Shown one piece after another: positions 35,365 through 47,739 of a DNA stretch of 64,000 nucleotides (its first letter is position 1; each line of letters begins with the position of its first letter). Made by a program: the position numbers and the translations under genes. Under the pieces are notes generated by a model that saw only the letters and a list, made by a program, of their open reading frames with translations, ran no database searches and was not told the origin of the DNA. This DNA comes from Larimichthys crocea (lineage: Eukaryota > Chordata > Actinopteri > Sciaenidae). Location of the stretch: positions 6,222,726 to 6,286,725 of the forward strand of contig NC_040033.1 of NCBI RefSeq assembly GCF_000972845.2, read 5' to 3'.

Positions 35365-36052
35365 ACACCGATCAGTCATAACATTATGACCACTGACAGG
35401 TGAAGCGAATAACACTGATTAGCTCGTTATCGTGGCTTCTGTCAGTAGATCGGAAGACAGCAAGTGAACATTTTGTCCACAAAGTTGAGGTTAGAAGCAT
35501 GAAAAATGGGCAAGTGAAAGGATTTGAGCGACTCTGACAAACTGTGATGGCAACGGGTCAGAACATCTACAAAAACTAAGCTCCTGTGAGGTGTTCCCAG
35601 TCTGCAGTCTGATCCAGATCCATATCTCATATACCATCGAGCATAATGTGGGATGTGCTGTCACATCAATCAAACAGCAATGAAGCCAATGGGGAAGTGC
35701 TAAAAACTGTAATTCCTCGAGCGACCACTTGAGGCTGGATGCAGAACATTTCAACCTCCTTCTATTGAAATGTCCAACTACACAGCAGGAATAAACATGG
35801 TACAAAAAACTGTTTTGGGCTCATACTGTAATTTCAACAATGCTTTAGAAACTCTTCATGCATGCTCTGTTCATTCTTGATACTATTATTGGTCAAAATC
35901 AATGGAGCTTACTGGACTGCGGATCTGCCGCTACCACCTTGGTGCCAGATACCAATGGAGTCCAGGCCTCGACAGGTCAGGGCTGTTTTGGAGACAAAAG
36001 GAGGACCTTCACAATATTAGTCAGATGGTCATAATGTTATGGCTGATCGATT
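35365..36052 (+). mobile_element. Tc1-like transposon remnant with terminal inverted repeats
   Basis: Ends pair: left cgatcagtcataacattatg then accactga, right tcagatggtcataatgttat then ggctgatcg (the reverse complement with few mismatches). The interior on the plus strand keeps the start of a Tc1-type transposase with its helix-turn-helix region (the KDLSDSDK-like stretch near 35,515, stops included) and the last codons (PRQVRAVLETKGGP near 35,965). Between them, most of the DDE domain is lost and a piece of family 1 sits at 35,655-35,850. At 688 bp it is about half the usual Tc1 length. Not functional. Confidence 0.75.
35655..35850 (-). mobile_element. dispersed repeat family 1 fragment nested in the Tc1-like element
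   Basis: Contains cacttgaggctggatgcaga, gaaatgtccaactacacagc, aggaataaacatggtac and aaaaaactgttttgggct, matching 42,490-42,625 and the reverse of 12,990-13,135. It lies between the N-terminal and C-terminal transposase remnants of the surrounding element, so it is a later insertion. Confidence 0.7.
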
Positions 36053-36109
36053 ATAGAAGATATTCAGCAGCATATAAAGCTGTATATTCTGATGTTACTG
36101 TAATACTTG

Positions 36110-36200
36110 AAGTGAAGTCCAATTTTAAATGCATTATTGCTGTTGTTGTTGAGTATTTCTACAGTGTGGTATTACTTGTCTGAATACTTCTTTCACCACT
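36110..36200 (-). mobile_element. dispersed repeat family 3, copy 3
   Basis: Ends tctgaatacttctttcacca then ctg, with a preceding ttctacagtgtggtattact module that corresponds to acaacactgtaaaaatac in copy 2 on the other strand. Confidence 0.45.
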
Positions 36201-36209
36201 GTGAATTTG

Positions 36210-37175
36210 CAAATCCACTCACTGCAGTAATCCAGAACATTCAACTAATCAATGCGCAGAACCAGACTGATCAAAGCACCAGTGTAAGACTCAACATCAT
36301 TACAGCTGAAAAATCCCTTGAATTGTTTATAATGCTGCAGAGAAAATAAACCAAACATAGACAAGATCATATATCATTATGTTTTTACATGAGAAAAAAC
36401 TATAACTCAATATCCAATTGTGGCCAAGAGAAGAAAACACAAGTCCAAGATGTCAAAAGGCCAGACTTGACATTTCCATCTCTGTTCTGTGAAACTACTC
36501 CATAATATTTGGGTTGCGGAGCGGTGCCGAGAATACAGACGATCTCAAAACATCCCACAGTCTTCGTGCTTAGCATTAGCATAGAGCATGATGCCGCCAT
36601 TTGCCCCAACTGTGTCAGTGTGTTTGTAGATTATTGAACATTTGCATAAAAATAAGTATGACGGCAAATGCAAAGCCTGCTATTTCCCCCTCACATGAGG
36701 GATCATCCCGGAACCATGGCAAATCCTGAGCTTTGTTCATTGACCCTGTGGGGTCAATTACGTTTGCAGCGAGAAGACGATGAGAGCGCCTCGGGTTCAC
36801 GAGACCGTAGTGTTGGCACATTGATCAATGGTAGGGATGCTTATCAGCCACACTGTGTTACAGACACCTAATTGCAATTGATCCCCTTTGCTGTACCATT
36901 AATTGTAAATCCTCGCTCAATCACAAACACCACACTAGACACGTTGTACTAAAACTTCATTCATCAGTGGGCTCCAGATTGGTTTTCAATAGACGCACTG
37001 CTCAGAGCGCTGAGCTTCACTCTGGACTCTCTGGATGCGGCGCCTGGGCGGTTTAAAGGTCAAGGTTGGTAGTTAACAGCTGAATGCTCTCATCAAGATG
37101 TCAACCCTCCGACTCGTGGTGTCAAAACATCGAGTCAAATATAATAAAATAACTGATGCTTTTATTCTTTCTACT
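36210..37175. other. noncoding DNA, nothing recognised
   Basis: Mixed-composition DNA with overlapping short open frames on both strands and no domains. No repeat family recognised. Confidence 0.5.
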
Positions 37176-37179
37176 GTAG

Positions 37180-37525
37180 CAATGTCAGCAGCGTAGCTCT
37201 AGGGATTTGATGGATTGCCATGAATGTTATGCAGATGTTGGTCAGAGGACTAAGCCTAACTCTGGTGATCCATCAGCTTTTCCTCTTGTGCCACCTTGGG
37301 GTTGACATTTGTGGTCTCAAACAAGCCCGTTCCGCCACGTTGAATATGACTCATCTAACACTGTCATCAGGGTTAATTGGCAATTGTTAGCGTTACACTG
37401 ATGTGGTACAATGGTAAAATGTCATTCTGAGTATGTTAGCATGCTGACGTTGGCTTTTAGCACAAAGTGTGACTGTAAGTGCAGCATAACAGAGCCACAG
37501 CATGGCTGTATAGACTCTATAGAAG
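37180..37525 (-). mobile_element. dispersed repeat family 2-like element
   Basis: Modules gatggattgccatgaatgtt, ttcctcttgtgccacctt, tatgttagcatgctgacgtt and cacagcatggctgtatagac are in the order I remember for a common perciform repeat. The first resembles the family 2 core at 26,785-26,800. A second stretch of similar modules (ttagcatgttacactgaca) lies at about 38,820-38,885. Confidence 0.5.
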
Positions 37526-37529
37526 TTTT

Positions 37530-37960
37530 CATACAGACACGGTACATACTTGAAAAGGATATTGTTATGGAACTTTCTATCCTTAGGTAACACGAGGTCA
37601 CGTATGGGCCTTGAGGTCCTCAGCAGTATTAGTTGTTTGGCCATGGTTGGGAACAGTAGGTGCCAGTCTATCTCAACACTGTGGTGTCCAGGGTCAAAGA
37701 GACCTATTGCTGCCTTCATAGACATAATAGATAGCTTGTTGTTGATGTTCCAATCTGTGTAAAAAGACATCTGTGTCTCCAGACTAGAACATGCTGACAA
37801 TAACACCTCCATGGGTAAAGACTAATTCTGGGCGTGTAGTATTTGTGGTGTTATCTTGGGGGTTAAAGTTGATCCACCAGGATGAGTTCGCCAGAACATG
37901 AGACCGACTCAGGCACTTCTGATGAACTTTGAGAGTGTCTCTAATTCTCCTTGGCCAAGC
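37530..37960. other. unassigned stretch with a minus-strand open frame
   Basis: A minus-strand frame of 139 codons spans 37,812-37,393; its last third lies inside the family 2-like repeat. I recognise no domain. It may be part of a transposon whose coding part I cannot identify, or a chance frame. Confidence 0.3.
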
Positions 37961-37963
37961 GTC

Positions 37964-38440
37964 TGTCACACCGGTATGTCAAGTTGAGTTTTTGTCCTGT
38001 CTCCATGTTTGTTTTGTGACTTCCTGTTTTATTTTGGAATTAACTCTCCTCTCGTTTCAGGTCACTTGCCCTTCCTCATGTGTCACCAGTCTGAGTGTCT
38101 TCCCTGTTTTCTGATTGTGTCCACCCGTTCCCCATTTCCCTCCATGTGTGTTTATAGTCTGCGTCTCCCTTTGTCCTGTGCCAGTGTGTCAAGTCTGTCG
38201 TCCTGATCACCAGCCCTCATGTCATAGTCAAGTCTTTACTAATCCCGTAGTCTAGTTTTGTTGTTTCCTAATTCCTCGTAAGAGTGATTTTTTTTGTTGG
38301 CCCTGCCTTTTTGTAGTTCTAGATTAGTTTGTGCCTATTCTGATCATCCCTCATCGAGAGGCGCTTTTTGTTTTCCCGGTCTTACCCGGTGTTAAGAAAA
38401 TAAAGATATCTGCTTCTCCTGTACTCTGCATTCGAGTCCT
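37964..38440 (+). mobile_element. LTR-like or retroelement-derived dispersed repeat
   Basis: Begins tgtcacaccggtatgtcaag and is pyrimidine-rich throughout (ctgtctccatgtttgtttt, gcgtctccctttgtcctgtg). It carries a polyadenylation signal AATAAA at 38,399-38,404, followed by ctctgcattcgagtcctctg. This layout matches fish repeats that I remember as solo-LTR-like. I found no second copy in the window and no coding part. Confidence 0.4.
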
Positions 38441-38444
38441 CTGC

Positions 38445-41400
38445 TTCGAGTTGTCAGTGTCAATAAATAATACAGCATAAGACATCAGAGGCTCCTGAAC
38501 ACTTTCTTCCTTCCTGACCTCACCATTGACCGTTGACTTCAGCAGTTTCTCCACAACAGATATCATCATTTATGTCATGACTAAACCTCTATAGGATAAA
38601 TCCCATTAGAAATCATGGGGGAAAAAAGATGCCTCTTGACTCCAGAACTTGCCTGAGAATCTTTACATCTCTACATTTCAAACAGGAACTGCTAATGCCT
38701 AATTCAGCCCCCAAATTATGGAAACTGTAGTTCCAAAACTTATAGAGCAACTATGCCCAATGTCAAAGTAAGACAAATAATAGGAAAATATGAATTAGAA
38801 TATTTGGAATAGTACTTAACATTAGCATGTTACACTGACATGTGAGCATGCCCATGTGCTAATGTGAGTTAATTGGCAAAATTAGTAATTGTTAGCTTGA
38901 TGACAAGAAGACTATTCTTATCCATATGTATAAATTATTAGTTTCATGTGTGGGAAAAGTACAGTAGGGAAAGTGAAAGGAATAGCACACAATGTATGTA
39001 TGTATATGATTTTCTGACAAATATTCTTGCTTTCCAAGACGCCACGTTATGCAAACATCTTTGAAGAAACAGTTTTTTCTTTCCCCCTAAGCTACGTGTG
39101 CTTTATTATAAACACCTTCGCCCAATGAAACACTTCCCCGGAGCTTTATTGGAGCAAACACACAGTGATAGCAGACAGGGGCGACAGGCGGTGTGGAACT
39201 TTAAGGCTAAGAGCTATGAAACAGCTTCTTCCCTCTGGCAACAGAGTGTACATAACTAAACAGTCGATTCTCAGCAGCAAAGAAAGAGGCTTGCCCAAAG
39301 GATAAACTCCTCCAGGAAGCCTTGAAAGAAATTGGTTATTAAATAAGGTAGACCGGAGATAAAGATGTCAGCAGTAATAATGCTTTTCATTTTGACTCTG
39401 ATCTTATTTGTTCAGAGGGGAGGGCGAGCCGTGCAGACTCACCGAGTTGACATAAGGGTTTCTCCCACTGCTGAGAGACTGATCTGTCAGCAGATACATG
39501 GCTTTGCCGTCTTTGTCGCCCTGCCCTGGCGAGGACAAACTAATATAGTGGAACTGCAGAGGTGGCAATTTCTTACTTACACATTTAATATGCCATACAT
39601 ACACACACAGGCAAGCCCGAACACATACGGTTCAGTCACTGCTGATGTACAGGCTGTGGTGACTGCAGTTTAGCTGCTCTGCTGTCCCACATGTCCCAGT
39701 GGCAGACAGAAATGATGGGAAATACTGCACAGTAGACTCTGACCATTTGGTCATCCTTCTGTAAACAACCCAGAGCCAAGCCTCTGCTCGCTGTATTCGT
39801 CTGTGTTAGTGTCAAGTGTGTTTCTGTTAGCACAGAGTGAGCGAGGGAGAGAGAGAGAGTGAAAAAACATAAAGACACAAATACAATAAACCCATATGAC
39901 TTCTAGAAATAAGACAAACACTGTGCGTCAGATGAATACACAACATAAAAACATAATGGAAATCACCTGGAGACACAATTACTTGGGGAAGAAACTAATT
40001 AAAGAGATCAAAATAATTAATAACATTTACATAATTGTTAAAGTTCTTTGGGAATGTGCACAAACAGGAACGCATCGAGAGAGAGAGTTCAAATGATAAT
40101 TGCAGTTTAGCTGCAACTCATTTGTTTATATAGAGGATGTATTTTTAAGAACAATGGTCAGTTCCATTAGTTTGTATAACCGTAATACTCTGAGAAACAT
40201 ACGAGTAGACGAAGCTGTAGATGTAAGTACTTGTTACTTTTTTGGGCATAAACCAGTGCAGTCTTATGCAACAGTCCTGCAGTAAATTCTACCTTCATGA
40301 AGGTTGTGAGGTTCAGTCTTTTGTTAAGTGAGGTGTTGACTCAACTTTATGATCATTTTGAAGGCTGTAGTTTGAGGCGCTGTTGAATAATATCGTGTTA
40401 TACTGACGGGTGTTTCTAATATTCAGGACTAAGTGCTACGGCGACGGCTGCCTCCAAACTATATAACTCCATCCTGCCATTCGTTTTTCCTTTGGGGATT
40501 TATGAGTGAACTTAAAACACACCTTCACTCCGTGTGTATCCAGTTACCTCTGAAACCGCTTTAGCTCTTTTGTTGTCTCCGTGTGCATCGTCTGATCTTG
40601 TCTTATTCCGTGTTTCTTGCTCTTTGCGTTGACGTAAAGCCTTCACGTCCAATTTACATGTTACAGATATATTTTCTTTAATATTCTGAACAATTATCTG
40701 TCCTTAATGAATATTTTGCACCTTCCAACTTCTTCAGCTTCGGTATATACAATATTTCTCCAAGTTTCAATTGTAAATTTGTATGATTACACTTATAATC
40801 AACTGTATCAAGTGCTGTACAATACAATAACAGTTATATATAATATAATTACAATATTATAAACGTATATTCTGTGGTTACATCACACATTGGTTGCATA
40901 CGCATATTATTTGTGCCTGCTACATTTACGTTTACTGAGTGTGATTATAAAAACACAGATATTCATATTATTTTGTACATAAGCTCAACAGGAAAAGGCT
41001 TTCTTGGGAGTTTCTTTGTAAACAAACCAAAACGGATAAGATAAGAAATGCTTTGAATGCTTTTCCCTCATCAACAATGATTTCAGTTATTTAATAATGT
41101 CTGTTTACTTGGCACTTACTGTAATTAGAAATACAGAAATGATAATGAAATGGTAAAGACTAATGTTAATATTAATTAGATTTATTTTTAATTGTGTACA
41201 CACCCGGAAGCTTTTTTATGACCGCTTGTTTATTTTTCTGTATGTATTCATGCCAGGCTTTTATAGTATGTCTGGAACCAGTTTCACGTCCTTACATCGA
41301 TACCGCATGCCTGAGACTCAGATACTACTTATTCCTCATTTAATGAATGGATACGAGGCACGAAGCTGAAGGTAGGACCACTGACGACGGAGGCCGGGCA

Positions 41401-42465
41401 TTGTCTCTGCAGCAGTAAAAAGAACTCTGATTGGACAATTGACAGCAAACCACCTACAGGGCGCGCTCGTTAATCGTCAGTCAATGACATGCAGGCTGGC
41501 TGGAGATCAATAGTAAATGGACTCTCTCGCTGGCAAACTCTCAAAGCAAATTTCGGCAACAGACCATACCACAAAAAGGCAAATGGCTAAAAAAAACAAA
41601 ACAACAACCAGAAGGGTAAACACAATTCACTAAAGAACAAGCCAGTCCTATTAAATATTTATAGGTCCTGTTTCTTACTTTTACTAAATTTCTTTTGGGT
41701 GCAATGAACAAAAGCCTGTTTGTTCTTAGAATAACACAACACATAAAACATGAACAATCGAGCCGAAATACTATTTTAATCCCACTCTTCTTTAAGAGGC
41801 TTTGTTGTGACTTTACAGCCGCCTCTTATTCTTCCTACAATTGATGTCCAGCATTAGGACGATAGCAGCTACTGCTCCTTTTCTCATTATGTCTGTAACA
41901 TATTACAGGCTGGTTCAACTTTCACTAATATGTACTGTCCTTACAGAAAGACTTTAGCTGACTTCTTTCTGTCTTTCATGTGACCGCAAAGGTACCAGGG
42001 ATCAAACATGACACAAGGGCACATCAAACCCAGGGCTGTGAGCTGAGCTTCAGAAAGCTCCTCTGTATTTTTATGGAAATGTCAGGAACATGAAAAGCCT
42101 TTACAGAAACATGCACATGTGGGTAGATCCAGACTCAATATACATACAGTACATCTGCCCACTTTAAGATCAACACGATATAAATAAATAAAAGACGGCT
42201 TCTTATTAGAGATATCTAATTTCAGTATAATCTTAATGCCAAGGCAACAAATCCTTTCGTTGCCGAACTCGGCCTGCTAGTCTTGCGGTGTCTTTTACCA
42301 CAGCTGAGCTCAACATTTCAGAGTTTGTGAATATGAAATATTCAGGATCCCTTGAATAACTTCAGACAATGAAGATGGTCAAACGTATGGATTCTCTAAG
42401 CTAGAAGGATACGTATGAAGTAAAGATCTCTGTGCAATTCATTCATTTGATTGTGCTCCTTGACT
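38445..42465. other. AT-rich noncoding DNA
   Basis: Holds a GA-rich patch near 39,840-39,860 and a very AT-rich stretch at 40,660-41,200. The open frame at 39,365-39,673 begins with a hydrophobic stretch, but a second frame on the other strand overlaps it and no domain is seen. No gene supported. Confidence 0.5.
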
Positions 42466-42469
42466 GAAT

Positions 42470-42905
42470 TTAATGCCAAAAACTGCAGTTCCTCAAATGT
42501 CCACTTGAGGCTGGCTTCAGAAGTGAGTCAGTCTCCATAAGTCCCCATGTTCAAATGTCCAACTTCACAGCAGAAATAAACATGTTTACAGCCTGGTACA
42601 AAAAACAGTTTTGGTCTTTATAACTAATTTACCTGTTCATGACAACTGTACTGAGGGTGAATTCCTATCTAACTCACTTGTTCAAATTATATTAAAGCTT
42701 AAAGTTATGCAGAATTCACAGTCTGGCCACCCAGGCGTACTTCAGTCCACCTCAGGTCCACCCATGATCCAAGCCTGTGCTGATCTTTAGATGAGCCAAC
42801 ATGCCGGCGGCTACAGTCACCACATTCTTGGTTCAAAACAGCTCTTCAGAAACCGTCACAAATACCACGTCCATTCCTCATGCTGTCGATGGTGCTGACG
42901 GGAAC
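42470..42905 (-). mobile_element. dispersed repeat family 1, copy 3
   Basis: Reads actgcagttcctcaaatgtc, cacttgaggctggcttcaga, ataagtccccatgttcaaat, aaataaacatgtttacagcc and further to accacgtccattcctcatgc, which is the reverse of the 45-kb copy including its head. This is one of the two most complete copies here. Confidence 0.75.
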
Positions 42906-42909
42906 TTTA

Positions 42910-45080
42910 ACGAGGTGAAATGACGATTGCTTCCCGCAGCAAGTGATTAACATTAACTTCAAATTAAACTTGTCGTCACAAATCATTTGTGAGGGAAGAC
43001 GCCCGGACTCTGAAACACTGCCTCACAACCACAAGCAGACATGACTGTGCATTTCTCAGAGTGATGCGTCTTCCCTCTTGCTGATCACTCTTATAAATCA
43101 CATTCCCTTAATTCATCTTTCATTCAACAATCATTTACACTGATAAACCTAATATTTTAGTATTTAGGTAAAGTAGCTTGTGAAAAATCAGTTATATACA
43201 TTAGTATTTAAAGGACTTGATCAGGATCAGTGCCTTTAGGATAAAAGAAACATGTGGTCCTTTAATTGATTCACTAATATATATGAAATCTCTTGATGTA
43301 TCTGTGTTTAATAAAAGTTTCCATATTTAATACCTGAATCTATGCAAGCATCCCACACCATCTTTACATATTTCACACTCCTGTAGACACACTTTTGTAC
43401 TCAACATCTGCATCTTTTAAAATGTTACCGCCCCTCCCTGTCCTTAACTTATTGTGCGAGTATAAATTATCTCCTGCGGATAGTACGTTGCCTTAAAAAG
43501 AAAAATCTTTCCTAGGGAACTTGGCCTAACTGGGGCAGAGACAACTTTGGTCATTTAGCTCTGCCAGGTTTAACTAAACTAATAAGATTACTGCTGCCTC
43601 TGGAGCTGCTCTGCCTCTGAGAAATGTTCATATAACTAAAACTCCAATCTGCTTAATGCAAATAAACTGCTGCTCATTGTCTCTTCAGGCCTCCCTTAGC
43701 TCTGTCCTCCTCCCAACCGAACGTAATTTCTCTCCCTGCTCCCCTTCCCACTTGATCATGCAAATCAATACAGGCGAAATATGCTACACAGAGAGAGAAA
43801 GTTAACCACATGTTTAAAAGAAACACTCAAACGCTTTATGATCTCGCATTTTCCTCCATGGGAATAATTTGTTTTGGACACACAGACTCAACCCGACAAC
43901 TTGACTTCAATTTCAATTTGAAGCTGACGATGTATTAACAATCTCTGCAGATTTAATATCACCCTAAGAATTAAGATACATAACCATCTATCATCCTCAT
44001 GCAGCACTCAAGGGCTTGAAACTGGAAAGGAGACATGCCTTGAGAGTAAATACAGCTACGCTTGTGAAAATAACAATTACATTAACTTGTTAGCAGTATG
44101 TAGTTAGTAATTAGTAGCCAAGCCTGCGATGAGAAAAACAATCATCTTACATTAGACACACTTGTCTATTTACGTACTCGCACGCAGAGCTAATTTGGAG
44201 TATGAATACAACTCTACAACAAGTCTGTAATGTAATTCATTCTAACCAGTTAACAGACTGTTGAACACGGAGACATCGACATACGTTTATGTCACTGAGG
44301 TTGATGTGAGAAAAAACCTTGCAAAATATGAGAATAATTCACCACAGGATGGAGAATGAAAGGGTTTGACAGGTGGTGGACGTGTCAGCGGTTACGTTTG
44401 TGTGCTTAAAAAATATGGTTTAGAGTTTGGAATGAATTTACAGCCTCATTTTCAAGCCTCTCATTGAAAAAAGAGATGTTACAGTGTGTACAGTAACCCT
44501 ACTAACACAGATGTAAGGCCTCACTTAATAGAGTAATATTTTAGTTTTGCATGACATGTACCGTGTCTCGAGCCCTCAGCTCATTATCAAGGTATGACAG
44601 ACACTATACGTCCCTCTCTTAAGCAAAGGTCTTAGGACATCACAAGCAATTTGTTTTTTCCATCGGCTACAGCTCTATTTACAGGTTGTCAGAGACAATA
44701 GAGCTTAATTAAAAAAGAACACAGTTATCAACCTCGTTACCGTCGTGAATTTAGGCAAGTCAACTCAGGCATCTCATTTAATTAACTAGCCTTTGCAAAG
44801 CCGCTTAGCACTGCTGGAAAGTGAATCTCTGCATCATGTTTTTTTTTTTTTTTCCGAGCTTTTTCCCTCTGTTTTCCGGCTGCATGAACAACACATGCAC
44901 CGATGTTCCTGGTTGTTTGCTCCATCTCAAGGTCGCACACCACAGTGTTTGTTTGCCGCTCTGTGGATCATCACTCTTTCACTGTTGGGCTGTAAAATGT
45001 AAAACTAAGTAACAATTCGACATTGTTCTCCAGTCACCACAAAGGCTCTGTAAGGCTCTGATGAAGAGAAATTGATTAAA
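42910..45080. other. AT-rich noncoding DNA
   Basis: No gene or transposon recognised. A poly-T run at about 44,839-44,853 sits in a short open frame that is not believable as coding. Confidence 0.5.
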
Positions 45081-45084
45081 TCTC

Positions 45085-45520
45085 TGTAACGTCACCCACA
45101 GGTTTCCGGAGAGCCGTTGTGAAGCTCAGAGTGTGGTGGCTCATATCTTGGCATTTCCCGGCTAATACAAGCCGTGTAGCGTGGGTGGAGCTGAGTTGGG
45201 CTGAATGAAGCCTGGGTGCTCAAACAAGCCACCTATGACGGCACCCACCCTTCAATAAAAGAGACAACATTCAGACTCAGTACAGTTGTCATGAACTGGG
45301 AATTAGCTATAGAGACCAAAACTGTTTTTTATACCAGGCTGTAAACATGTTTATTTCTACTGTGAAGTCATTTTAACATGGGGACTTATGGAGATCAACT
45401 CATTTTTGGAGCCAGCTTCAAGTGGCTATTTGAGGAACTGCAGTTTTCAGAAGTTCATGTTGGTTTTATTTCACAGTCATAGAGGCTGTGACTTGTTTGT
45501 GATGCTGGTTAATGGTGCAA
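45085..45520 (+). mobile_element. dispersed repeat family 1, copy 4
   Basis: Starts near taacgtcacccacaggtttc, runs through ttgtgaagctcagagtgtgg, ttagctatagagaccaaaac, taaacatgtttatttctact, atggggacttatggagatca, and ends near ttcacagtcatagaggctgt. It shows that the family's full unit is about 400-450 bp. Confidence 0.75.
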
Positions 45521-45962
45521 TATGCTATGAAAGTTCAGCTTCAGCAGTACTTATTTTAGGACTTATTTCAACAAACTTGTTTTGACAAATAAATCCAAAT
45601 TTAAAAAAATAATTCATGATTTGTGTAAATTTGAGATATTGGTTCTCTGTTGTTGAAATTACATTACATTAGCTAAGCTTAGATAGAAAGAACTTTGTTG
45701 ATCCCACACCAGGGAAATGACTTACAAAACAATGACTTCTTTCAACTTTGTTACATTAGGGGGGCAAGTTAAAACCAGAGCGAGAGTCCTTGTATATGTG
45801 AACAAAATTATTTTGACGATTTAATAGCCTAAATATTCAAATAAGTTTTAATTAGTGAAACCAGAAACCAGATTCAAGCTTGCTTTTAAATTATCTAAAT
45901 ATTTTATTATTAGTGTCAATATTGGACTTTATTTTCATCTCCACACATATCTTCACATTTTT

Positions 45963-46044
45963 CTAGCGTTGTGGCACTGGAAAAAGCTCTCAGCACATCA
46001 TCACTAGCGTTGTGGCACTGGAAAAAGCTCTCAGCACATCATCA
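45963..46044. repeat. perfect 41-bp tandem duplication
   Basis: Two adjacent identical 41-bp units, each starting ctagcgttgtggcactggaa and ending gcacatcatca (45,963-46,003 and 46,004-46,044). No mismatch is visible, so it is either a recent duplication or an assembly slip. Confidence 0.95.
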
Positions 46045-46164
46045 CAATCATCTCGGGGCAGCGACGGTGCCCTTGCGAAATAGTGTCTGGAAATAACGGA
46101 AGAAGAGAATTAGTCCAAAATAACTGTCCAATGGAAGACCTGCACCTCCAGCCTATTTCCTGTG

Positions 46165-46310
46165 AGCCAGACTCAAGTCATTAGGATTCATCCTGTGGGC
46201 ACCGTTTAATGTCTGTACCAAATTTCACGCCAATTCATCTAATAGTTGTTGAAATATTTCAGTCTGGACCAAAGTGGAGAACCAGCCAACAGCAATACAC
46301 ACTGACATCA
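46165..46310 (+). mobile_element. dispersed repeat family 2, plus-strand copy
   Basis: Contains taggattcatcctgtgggca, atgtctgtaccaaatttcac, gccaattcatctaatagttg, ttgaaatatttcagtctgga and ccaaagtgg. This is the clearest copy of the family core and is the reverse of the copies at 20.8 and 26.8 kb. Confidence 0.65.
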
Positions 46311-46319
46311 TCACCCGTC

Positions 46320-47735
46320 ATCTTAATGTATAAATTAACTTATAAACTGAGACTCGGCATGTGGCTGAGATACCGGCTCCATTGCTCCAGAAGACACAGC
46401 AGCTCAGCTTGTTAACCTTGACTTGGCCTGTCGATAAAACCTAAAAACACCTTCACTGCGGATGCACATGACCTTTCAAAAGCTTGTACTTCTGCATGAC
46501 ATTTCATTTAGCGTCTACTCACTGTATTAGTTTTGGCCTGCACACACATCATATGCCAGCATGGCTAATTCTCCTCACACATTAAGCACACTGGATAAAC
46601 CGCCCCTATTGATTAAAGGGTGTTTTCAAACCTGGTTGCTCTCAGCATGCCCCTTAAACAATAAATCAATGTTCTCACCTCAGTAGGACACTGAGGTGAC
46701 ACTGTTACCAAACCCCAGTCAATGGGCCCCCCCACTCGTTGACCAACGTTCACCTTATTGAACTTGCCACAAGCTCTTACAGGCATAAAGAAAGATGTGC
46801 AGATTGAAACAAAGACGCAAGACTGGGAGTACATTACACCGAGGCCTTTTTAATTACACATCCCCAAATAATAATCCTAGTTCCCAGAACTCATTGGGCT
46901 TTGTTCTCAGCTATCAGTTTTCTCTGTGACTAACCTTGAGTCGCTGTAATTATACATTAGGTTGCTATGAAGGGGCCTAGCGGCACAGTCTGGCTGCTGA
47001 AATGTGGGTCGTGAGTGTTTTGTGTTCTTTTCTTTAATCTAAAATATATTTAAGGGAGACAGCGGCCAGACAGGACACAGCTCTACATCACCCAGTGGGG
47101 TGCCTGTCTGCTGTAGCCACAGGGTCCGGTTGGATGATTTATACCACAATACCAATGGCTGTGATGGTAATATACTACAGGTAATTGAAAAGAAAATTGA
47201 ATTAGGTCAACAGAAGCAGTGACAGTCATTGGATGTCACACAAAGGCTTTACAACTTCAACATCATTCTGCCATGCCGGCCCCATTAACTATCTTGCTGC
47301 CAATTCTAATATCAACTGACTAGATAATTGTCGCCATATTTCATTTAGACTTAACACACCCTGAAACTGTAGCTCAACCTATTGTGATACATGTACTATA
47401 GCACTGATAAGGTTTTGTACAAGTCGTATAGTTGTATAAAAAGAGATAAGACCTTATCTCTCGAGTCTCCCTCTCCTTGCCGTGGAGGTGGCATCCTCAG
47501 GGGAAGTGGCATGGATGGTCAGTGAACTGTCATGATGTGCTTGACATTATGACAGGGGCCAGAGGGGTGGCAAGAGATGGTACATTCCCACTCACCCCCC
47601 ACAAACGGCCGAATCAGAAGGTGATAGCTAGTTGGCTTGTTTGTATCATGGATGGATTACTGAACAGGCCTAACCGATTACAGGCCGGGAGCTGCTGGAA
47701 CAGAGCCTAATAAAGACTGTTAACATTTGTCAATC
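46320..47735. other. noncoding DNA left of the minisatellite
   Basis: No gene recognised. A perfect 9-bp stem hairpin (agagataag ac cttatctct) lies at about 47,443-47,462. The open frames on either strand carry no domain. Confidence 0.5.
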
Positions 47736-47739
47736 AGAA

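Noticed and set aside
37393..37812. 139-codon minus-strand frame
   Set aside because: It runs into a dispersed repeat, has no domain I recognise, and is no longer than expected for a chance frame in this much DNA.
39365..39673. 102-codon plus-strand frame starting with a hydrophobic, signal-peptide-like stretch
   Set aside because: An antisense frame overlaps it, there is no domain, and the hydrophobic start can be explained by AT-rich codons.
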